Origin: Deltaproteobacteria bacterium
GTDB lineage: Bacteria > Desulfobacterota > Binatia > UBA9968
Length of the DNA stretch: 54,263 bases
Reading direction: 5' to 3'
NCBI GenBank assembly: GCA_009379725.1
Contig: WHTF01000014.1
Location: 1 to 54,263 of the forward strand
The number at the start of each line of letters is the position of its first letter. The stretch's first letter is position 1. Both the position numbers and the translations under genes were made by a program. A model generated the notes under the pieces. That model searched no databases and was not told the DNA's origin. It saw nothing but the letters and a program-made list of their open reading frames with translations. Positions 48,735 to 54,263 of this stretch are shown here, piece by piece.

Positions 48735-49065
48735 AATGTGCGCTTCAGGGGTGCGATGACTAAGAAAAGAAAGGTCAAAGTTGAGTTCTCGTCGCCAAAA
48801 ACAAAAAACCGCAATGGCCTTCTTCGAAAGCGCATCACGGAATTTGATAATACGCCGACACTAAAAGGGTGTCAATGAGATTGCCGGAAGATGGCACCGT
48901 AGGCAAATAGTAGAAAAGGTAAGGAGACAATACTAAATTTTACTCATCATGCTGCCAAATCGGTCGGTCCAGTCTGATGATCGAAGAAGCAGAAACCTGC
49001 AACTTGACTTGTCGATGTCGTCCTATGATAGGAGTGATTGTGCGGAAGCAGGAGGATAAAGCAGC
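48735..49065. other. 331-nt divergent intergenic region
   Basis: Between kdsB (minus) and the solute-binding-fold gene (plus). Contains a possible 40-codon open frame at 48756-48878 and an AGGAGGA ribosome site for the next gene at about 49050. A TTGACT/TATGAT pair near 49004-49029 has too short a spacer (14 nt) to call a promoter. Confidence 0.5.
48756..48878 (+). CDS. Possible 40-residue basic peptide
   Basis: An ATG with a good AGGGGTG site opens a 40-codon frame. The product starts MTKKRKVKVEF and is rich in Lys, Arg and Asn, like a short nucleic-acid-binding peptide. No known family and no homolog recalled. It overlaps the presumed kdsB promoter region, so it may be chance. Confidence 0.3.
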   Translation: MTKKRKVKVEFSSPKTKNRNGLLRKRITEFDNTPTLKGCQ

Positions 49066-50001
49066 ATGGCAGACCTGATCAAAATCGATGCGGGATTTGC
49101 CACCATCGGCCAGGGGGCCGGACCGATGATGGTCACTTGGAAGGCCGGGCTATTCAAAAAGCATGGCCTTGACATAGATAAACCGCACATTATGGGCGGC
49201 GCGAAGGGAGTCGTGCGCGGCCTGGTCTCAGGCGAAATCCAATTCGGTAACCTAGCGGCGCCGGCGCCGTTGCGCTCCAATGTTAAGGGCGAAGCGGATC
49301 TGGTCTTTTTAACCGGCGGAATCAATCAACAATTCATCATGGGCAGACCCGGGATAGCGAGTCGTGAACAATTGGCGGACAAAAAGATCGGCTTCGTCGG
49401 CGACGGCGGTCTGAATGACGCGCTGGTGAAATTCACCATCTCAAAGTTAGACGATGCAGGCATCAGGGGACTGCGAAAAGAATCCCTTCCAACCGGCGGC
49501 GATCGAGAAATTGCGGCGCTCGTGAGCGGCAAATGCGACGCCATCGTCATCACGCCGCCGGAATCCATCGCGGCCCAGAGAAAGGGCTGCAAGTACCTGA
49601 TTGATTTTGGCGAGTACGGATTGAACTACGCGCTCGGCGGAATCGCGGCGCGCCGCGACTATATAGAGCACCATCCGGAGACAACAAGGAAGTTTATCAA
49701 AGCCTATGTCGAAGGCATGCACCGTTACCGAACGGACCGCGAATTTACCATTGGGGTCCAGGCCGAGTATAGCGGCATCGCAGACCGCACCGTGGCGGAA
49801 GAGACCTACGACCTAACCCGGCCGGGTATGCCGCCCGTCCCTTATCCCGTAGTCTCTTCATTGCAAACTCTGCTGGATTTCATGGCTCAGGAAGTTCCTG
49901 AGGCGAGAAACGTCGACGCCCGGCGCTTTGTCGATGAACGTTTCATCCGCGAGCTTGAGGAGAACGGCTTTATCGCTTCGCTTTCCAGTTCCAAGCCCTG
50001 A
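49066..50001 (+). CDS. NMT1/SsuA-like solute-binding-fold protein without signal peptide
   Basis: A 311-residue periplasmic-binding-protein-fold protein (NMT1-like): GAGPMMVTWKAGLFKKHGLD, then GEIQFGNLAAPAPL and LADKKIGFVGDGGLNDALVKF. Binding proteins of this group normally carry a signal peptide; this one starts directly with MADLIKIDAGF and has an AGGAGGA site at the right distance, so the start is sound. It is therefore predicted cytosolic, perhaps an intracellular ligand-binding or enzyme role. First of three genes with a racemase-fold protein and an amidohydrolase. Confidence 0.8.
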   Translation: MADLIKIDAGFATIGQGAGPMMVTWKAGLFKKHGLDIDKPHIMGGAKGVVRGLVSGEIQFGNLAAPAPLRSNVKGEADLVFLTGGINQQFIMGRPGIASREQLADKKIGFVGDGGLNDALVKFTISKLDDAGIRGLRKESLPTGGDREIAALVSGKCDAIVITPPESIAAQRKGCKYLIDFGEYGLNYALGGIAARRDYIEHHPETTRKFIKAYVEGMHRYRTDREFTIGVQAEYSGIADRTVAEETYDLTRPGMPPVPYPVVSSLQTLLDFMAQEVPEARNVDARRFVDERFIRELEENGFIASLSSSKP

Positions 50002-50036
50002 CGCGGGATTACGCTCGCGCTAGCAAGGAGAACCCC

Positions 50037-50810
50037 ATGCGCATGATGTTCTTGAATCATTCTTTCAAGCGTCACTCTGCGGAGCTCGAAGCTCACATCC
50101 AGCGGCTCCTTAAGAGTTATGCATCCCCGCAGACCACGTTCGAACTCGCCTACCCTGAAGATCTCGGCGGCGGCGAGGTACTCCGTCTTCTTGAAGAACG
50201 GAAAGCGCTCTCCGGTCTGCATCACATCCTGGAAACACCGGCCTTAGTCAAAAAGGCTATCGAAGCCGAGCAGCTGGGATTTCATGCGGTGATCCAAAGT
50301 AACACCTTCGATCCCGGTGTCGAAGCGAGCCGGCTCGCCGTGCGCATACCGGTCATCGGCTTACTGCGCGCCTCGCTTCATTTCACGGCAAGTATCTGTG
50401 ACCGCTTCGGCCTCATTGTACCCCTTCCGGCGCACATGCCGCATACCATGAGACTGGTGCAAACCTATGGCATGACCCGCTTCGTAAGCGGCATCAAAAC
50501 CGTCGATCTCTATGACACCGGCGACCTGTCCGGATACCACGATGCCGTCATTGAACGTACTCTCGCGGTGGGCAAAGAATTGGTCGAACAGGGAGCTCAG
50601 GCGATTATTCCACTGGGGGGTAAAATCTACCCGTACGTAGTCACACCGGAAGAATTGGAGCCGTATCTGGGCGTACCGATCATTAACACGAAAGCAGTTG
50701 GCGTTAGTTATGCCGAACTGATGGTCAGGTCAAAAATCGCTCACAGCGAGAAGGCTTATCCCTGGTCGGCGGGTTTGAATCCCGATAAGGTTTCTCACCG
50801 TCACAAATAA
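50037..50810 (+). CDS. Asp/Glu/hydantoin racemase-fold protein lacking both cysteines
   Basis: A 257-residue two-lobed protein of the aspartate/glutamate/hydantoin racemase superfamily: N-terminal strand MRMMFLNHSF, QSNTFDPGVEASR at 87-99, and IIPLGGKIYP near 190-199. In true racemases each of these carries a catalytic Cys; here the positions read Thr90 and Gly, so PLP-independent racemisation by the usual two-base mechanism is unlikely. It may bind a ligand or do different chemistry. Starts 35 nt after the binding-fold gene and precedes an amidohydrolase. Confidence 0.75.
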   Translation: MRMMFLNHSFKRHSAELEAHIQRLLKSYASPQTTFELAYPEDLGGGEVLRLLEERKALSGLHHILETPALVKKAIEAEQLGFHAVIQSNTFDPGVEASRLAVRIPVIGLLRASLHFTASICDRFGLIVPLPAHMPHTMRLVQTYGMTRFVSGIKTVDLYDTGDLSGYHDAVIERTLAVGKELVEQGAQAIIPLGGKIYPYVVTPEELEPYLGVPIINTKAVGVSYAELMVRSKIAHSEKAYPWSAGLNPDKVSHRHK

Positions 50811-50933
50811 ACGCCTTCAATGAGTGAGATCGGCGAACTGGAGATACCGAGGTTAGCTCTTTCTTGCTCAAATTTACCTTTTTATTCCGCGGCCTGCTCA
50901 GTACGAACACTATTAATAGGGAAAGGACAGGTA

Positions 50934-52028
50934 ATGATTATCGACGGTGACGGACACTTTTTTGAGACTGAAGAAATCTTCGATAAATATATGGAACCAG
51001 GGCTGCGAAATTATCGCCCTCGGCTGCTGAGCGACGAAGAGGGACATAACTTTTGGGTCGTCGATGGGCAGACATCCTACAAGCGCCCAGCCATTAAAGG
51101 AGCAGGCGCTCCCGGGACGGCAGCCCCTCCCGGCAAAAAGATTCAATCGGCGCGCCGCGCCTCGGTCGGCAGCCAGACGCTGACAAATATAAAGGAGCGC
51201 CTTGACGATCTCGACAAAGAAAACATTGATGTACAGTACCTTTATCCCAGCTTTCTGCTGCACATCAATGCATGGCCGGACGGGATCCTAGCCATGGGGG
51301 TGTGCCGCGCCTACAACACCTGGCTTGCCGAGGCTTGTAGGAAAGCGCCGGATCGCCTGAAGGGCGTCGGTGTAGTTTCTCTGCAGGATGCGCTAGGCGC
51401 GGCAAAAGAGCTACCTCGAATCAAAGAGCTCGGCATGACGGCGGTGATGATCAACGGCACTGCCGGTACCAAACGACTCGATCATCCCGACCACGATCTT
51501 TTTTTTGCCGAAGCCAATCGGCTGAAAATGCCCATCGCCGTCCATTTCAGTTTGCAATTTCCGGTGGTTGACAAGCTGTTTGAACATCATTTTCCGAACC
51601 GAGTATTGGCGGGCATTTTCCCGATCATGGCGGGCCTTACCAGCGTGCTCTGTTCCGGCTTGCTGGACCGATATGAAAATCTCAAGTTCGCCTTTCTTGA
51701 AGGAGGCATTAGCTGGGTGCCTGCTCATGTGGAACGCATGGATGATCACTTTGAAAACCCCCGCTATGGCGCCCGGGATCTGATTAGCCATCCGCCGAGC
51801 GATTACTTGAAGTCGGGGAGGATCTTTTTTGGCTGCGAAGGGAATGAATCTTTCTTGCCTCGCGTGGTCGAAAACGTCGGCGAAAGTCTGTTTATGTTCT
51901 CTTCAGATTACCCTCACGCCGATCGTACTGAAGGAACCGCGCGGCATCTTAGCGATCGCGCTGATATTGCCCCGTCGGTGCGCAAGAAGCTTTTGGAGGA
52001 AAACGCACGGCGATTTTATGGCATGTAG
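50934..52028 (+). CDS. Amidohydrolase family protein (amidohydrolase 2)
   Basis: A 364-residue TIM-barrel metal hydrolase or decarboxylase of the ACMSD/amidohydrolase-2 group. Start set at ATG 50934, giving MIIDGDGHFFE with the metal DxH motif; the open frame extends 38 codons upstream but without similarity. Further motifs: IAVHFS, the FLEGGISWVPAHVERMD segment, and SSDYPHAD near the C-terminus. Many members decarboxylate or hydrolyse aromatic rings. Substrate unknown; third gene of the 49-52 kb cluster. Confidence 0.87.
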   Translation: MIIDGDGHFFETEEIFDKYMEPGLRNYRPRLLSDEEGHNFWVVDGQTSYKRPAIKGAGAPGTAAPPGKKIQSARRASVGSQTLTNIKERLDDLDKENIDVQYLYPSFLLHINAWPDGILAMGVCRAYNTWLAEACRKAPDRLKGVGVVSLQDALGAAKELPRIKELGMTAVMINGTAGTKRLDHPDHDLFFAEANRLKMPIAVHFSLQFPVVDKLFEHHFPNRVLAGIFPIMAGLTSVLCSGLLDRYENLKFAFLEGGISWVPAHVERMDDHFENPRYGARDLISHPPSDYLKSGRIFFGCEGNESFLPRVVENVGESLFMFSSDYPHADRTEGTARHLSDRADIAPSVRKKLLEENARRFYGM

Positions 52029-52143
52029 GATTCGTTTTTGATGCGGCAATAATGCTCCAGAATCGCCTGTCTGGCAGGCTCACCGCACCTCCCGGTCCGA
52101 CCTCGGTTATCCTGTTATTGGCGTTCTTTGCGTTCGCTCCTCG

Positions 52144-52164
52144 CCTAACACCCGACACCCGCTC
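52144..52164 (+). repeat. Three degenerate heptamers of the CCYRACA type
   Basis: CCTAACA, CCCGACA and CCCGCTC stand in tandem in the 249-nt gap before the zinc-ribbon gene. Same unit as the array at 724-754. Confidence 0.4.
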
Positions 52165-52277
52165 CGGGCTGTTTGTCCTTCTGCAGGCTTGCTTGATTTC
52201 ACTGTTCTTGTCGACTAGACTTTTAATATCAGGCGGTTAGGTTAGTTGTTGTTTGTGTCCGAAAAGGAGGAGTGGAG

Positions 52278-52460
52278 ATGGACCTGCCGAAATGCCAAAA
52301 ATGTAACGCTGGAATTCTCATTCCCTTATCCGACTATGGGCAGGATGGTGCTTCGGTGATGTTCAAGGCTTGGGCCTGTACCAATCCTGATTGTGGATTC
52401 TCGTTGCGAGTCGACAAGGGTGAAGTGACCTACGGCAAAAGGATCGAGCCGAAACACTAG
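52278..52460 (+). CDS. 60-residue zinc-ribbon peptide
   Basis: Small protein with CQKC near the N-terminus and CTNPDCGF (CxxxxC) in the middle, which would bind one zinc. The AAAAGGAGGAG site supports the ATG at 52278 over the in-frame GTG at 52272. Resembles the 53-residue peptide at 16015 in layout but not in sequence. Partner unknown; convergent with the ferritin-like gene. Confidence 0.65.
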   Translation: MDLPKCQKCNAGILIPLSDYGQDGASVMFKAWACTNPDCGFSLRVDKGEVTYGKRIEPKH

Positions 52461-52520
52461 GTCGTTTAGCTTCTCGAAAAATACGATAAACTCTAGCTAA
52501 CCAGATCGTGAAGCTTCAAT

Positions 52521-53177
52521 TCATGCGGGCAAGCTTTGGTTGAAACTTTGGATTGCTCTGCCGAACAATTCGCAGCCTTTTTTCAAAGCTTCTAAACACT
52601 TCTGCTGTGTCGCAGCGTCGGTGGCGTAACGTTTGAGGATTTCAGGCGCGATCCACTCGTGCCCCTCCTCATCGGCGAGCAGGGTATCGCGATAAACCGA
52701 TGCTGTTTGTGGATCAATGGACTGAACTCGCTCTATGAACGACTTTGAAGTTCTTGGAAAAAACTCCTCATGACCGAACTGAACACTTGCGATCAGCTCG
52801 CAGAGAGACTCTAAAGAGGCATGGTAGTCCCAGAGTTCTTTTAATTCCTTCAAAGGATGATTCCACAAAGCATCGGGGTCGCCATTGAGCTCGCTGATTC
52901 GCTTGCGCAGGATGGAAGTGTGTTTTAACTCGTTGACAACATATTCGGACATAGGTTGTTGAAGATCGAAATCACGAATCTCTCCGACCCAGCGAGCGGT
53001 GACTTCCGCAGCCTTGCGTTCCATGACCACGCCAAACTGGAGCCGGCGCATAACGATGGCTGCATCGAGCGGCTTTTCCGCCCCGTAACTTTTTCGCTCC
53101 GCGTTCATTTTCTCCCAGAACGCTTCTCGACATTCAATCAACTGCTTGAGAAACTCTTCCGGCTTCAGAGCTTCCAT
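52521..53177 (-). CDS. Ferritin-like domain protein
   Basis: A 218-residue all-helical protein with diiron-type motifs: Glu53 in VVMERKAAEV, Glu83-x-x-His86 (NELKHTSIL), and Glu170-Glu171-x-His173 (LADEEGHEW), with another Glu pair at 137-138. This fits the ferritin-like/DUF455 style of di-metal carboxylate proteins (oxidases, not storage). It is divergent from the heme-oxygenase-like gene on the other side of a 140-nt gap. Its reaction is not known. Confidence 0.72.
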   Translation of the reverse strand: MEALKPEEFLKQLIECREAFWEKMNAERKSYGAEKPLDAAIVMRRLQFGVVMERKAAEVTARWVGEIRDFDLQQPMSEYVVNELKHTSILRKRISELNGDPDALWNHPLKELKELWDYHASLESLCELIASVQFGHEEFFPRTSKSFIERVQSIDPQTASVYRDTLLADEEGHEWIAPEILKRYATDAATQQKCLEALKKGCELFGRAIQSFNQSLPA

Positions 53178-53317
53178 GTGTTTTCCTCCGGCAAATAAGC
53201 CTCACTGATTGACAGCAGGTTTCTTTTGAGTTTTAACATTACAGGAATTTCTTCCTATGTAAAAGCGTCGTTCAGCCGCCTGAATCATCGGTGGCTAACG
53301 ACCGAGAAGTGATTTTA

Positions 53318-54061
53318 ATGGAATCCCAAAAAGCCAAGATCTACGTCGATAACCTGTACCAGGAACTCCACGACCATTGGAATTGTAAGATCAACCAGGG
53401 TCCTTTCATGACGCAATTGCGCGATGGCACGCTGCCCTTATCTTGCGTGCGGCGTTTCTTTAAAGACTGGGGACTGTTTTCCATCGAGGTGGTTGCGTTG
53501 AATGCGGTATCCTACCACGTTCATCTGCCCTTCTTCGTACGAAACTATGACCTGCTGCCGGCCTTTGCGGATAAAATTGCCGAGGAGCTCATTTCGCCAA
53601 AACCTCCCGGTCACATTCTCATTTTGCTTGAAACCGCGAACGCTCTAGGACTGTCGAAAGAAGAGCTGTTCGAGCAACCGGCATCTCCCGCCGGGCGGGC
53701 TATCAGCGATTATTGCCGGCGAGTTTTTCAGGATGGCTCGATCATCGAGCTATGGGGCGCGCATGTATACGAGGAGACACTCGGCTATTGGGCTAAACAA
53801 TGGGCCGAAGCGCTGGTCTCCCATTATGGCATGAGCGACCGGCAGGCTGTTTATTTCACCGCCCACGCGGAAGCTGACTTGGTGCAGCACGACGACCATA
53901 TGGGACATGGACCATTGAACCGAATGATCCTGCAGCGCATCTTGGAACAGGGGCTGACCATGACAAAGCTTGGCTACGATCCAAAGTACTGCGCCTTCAC
54001 CATGGTGGATTTACAAGCTCTCATGGAACGACACGCGTTAGAAAACCCCTATCCGGCCTAG
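53318..54061 (+). CDS. Heme-oxygenase-like diiron protein (TenA/PqqC-like)
   Basis: A 247-residue helical protein (start at ATG 53318; GTG 53291 is in frame but has no ribosome site). It carries the three motif regions of heme-oxygenase-like diiron oxidases (HDO): Glu in the DWGLFSIEVVALN helix, an EELISPKPPGHILILLETANALGL region, and a His-x3-Asp-x3-His motif (AHAEADLVQHDDH; His183, Asp187, His191). Relatives include oxidases that fragment small amino or fatty acids, and PqqC/TenA. The substrate is unknown. Confidence 0.75.
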   Translation: MESQKAKIYVDNLYQELHDHWNCKINQGPFMTQLRDGTLPLSCVRRFFKDWGLFSIEVVALNAVSYHVHLPFFVRNYDLLPAFADKIAEELISPKPPGHILILLETANALGLSKEELFEQPASPAGRAISDYCRRVFQDGSIIELWGAHVYEETLGYWAKQWAEALVSHYGMSDRQAVYFTAHAEADLVQHDDHMGHGPLNRMILQRILEQGLTMTKLGYDPKYCAFTMVDLQALMERHALENPYPA

Positions 54062-54112
54062 AGCTATCGAGAAGTAGAACAAGTCCATCAATAAGCGATG
54101 GCTAATTGCTGT

Positions 54113-54263
54113 CTAAATGTCGCCGTTGAAGAAGCTGATAATCCGCCGCGGCAACCAATCGAGATCTCCTGGAAATCTCCCCGATACAAAACCAACGTGA
54201 CCGCCGGAGTCTGGATACTCTAAAATCACCGAAGCGGAAACTTCTTCGGCTTTGGGCAATGCA
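54113..54263 (-). CDS. YheT-type alpha/beta hydrolase, 3' end only
   Basis: The last 50 codons of a minus-strand gene that continues past the right edge. The peptide contains ILEYPDSGGHVGFVSG, matching the catalytic-His loop (T-x-x-GGHxGF) of YheT/COG0429 alpha/beta hydrolases, and ends with RRIISFFNGDI. Upstream domains are not visible, so only the family can be suggested. Confidence 0.6.
   Translation of the reverse strand, partial: ALPKAEEVSASVILEYPDSGGHVGFVSGRFPGDLDWLPRRIISFFNGDI

Noticed and set aside
49004-49029. Sigma-70 promoter with TTGACT and TATGAT
   Set aside because: The spacer is only 14 nt.
52052-52240. 62-codon hydrophobic plus-strand frame
   Set aside because: Weak start and partly built from the heptamer repeat; cannot be supported as a gene.

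Overview
The window is a stretch of a Gram-negative, probably deltaproteobacteria-like chromosome with roughly 50-58% GC by eye. Three things point there. One is the long minus-strand block kdsB-pyrG-kdsA-kdsD-kdsC-lptC-lptA-lptB-rpoN-hpf-ptsN-rapZ-HPr, a layout typical of Deltaproteobacteria/Desulfobacterota. Another is the lipopolysaccharide (Kdo and Lpt) genes. The third is the number of stand-alone solute-binding proteins, amidohydrolases, cupins and SDRs, a content I associate with uncultivated soil or sediment lineages such as Binatota or Tectomicrobia. The lineage name is inference; no rRNA gene is present.

Layout. 0-4 kb: end of a polysaccharide deacetylase gene, a PTPS-III-like pterin enzyme, a MocA-like nucleotidyltransferase preceded by a truncated yqeC-like stub, pyrD and a NIPSNAP protein. 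4-9 kb: class III alcohol dehydrogenase (frmA type), two subunits of a molybdenum hydroxylase plus CoxG but no catalytic subunit, an enoyl-CoA hydratase, and an OmpA-family lipoprotein-like or periplasmic protein. 9-19 kb: rlmE, galT-like, glmS-glmU-MFS-membrane protein on the minus strand, a CinA-N protein, DedA, and the molybdopterin genes moaB-moaD-moaE. 19-27 kb: hemW, a short MetE-like methyltransferase, two exported solute-binding proteins, two SDRs, a small orphan gene behind a perfect sigma-54 promoter match, and a frameshifted ABC permease relic. 27-30.5 kb: both subunits of DNA topoisomerase VI, rare in bacteria.

30.7-36 kb is the most unusual part. It holds a bicupin and, convergent to it, a four-gene minus-strand operon: a cysteine-dioxygenase-like cupin, an asparaginase-fold protein with altered catalytic motifs, a cobalt-type nitrile hydratase alpha chain with an extra ~140-residue N-terminal region, and a 95-residue half-size beta chain. 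This is the best candidate here for an undescribed enzyme system. 36-38.5 kb: ahcY and metK (methyl cycle). 38.5-48.7 kb: nitrogen-PTS/sigma-54 genes joined to Kdo synthesis and LPS transport. 49-54 kb: a solute-binding-fold protein without signal peptide, an Asp/Glu-racemase-fold protein without its cysteines, an amidohydrolase, a zinc-ribbon peptide, a ferritin-like protein divergent from a heme-oxygenase-like diiron protein, and the 3' end of a YheT-type hydrolase.

Functional links: several molybdenum themes recur (MocA/YqeC remnant, hydroxylase subunits, Moa genes, CinA-N). RpoN, EIIA-Ntr, HPr and RapZ form a regulatory set, and at least one good sigma-54 promoter lies in the same window. 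Intergenic gaps carry short degenerate tandem repeats (7-nt and 9-nt periods) and palindromes.
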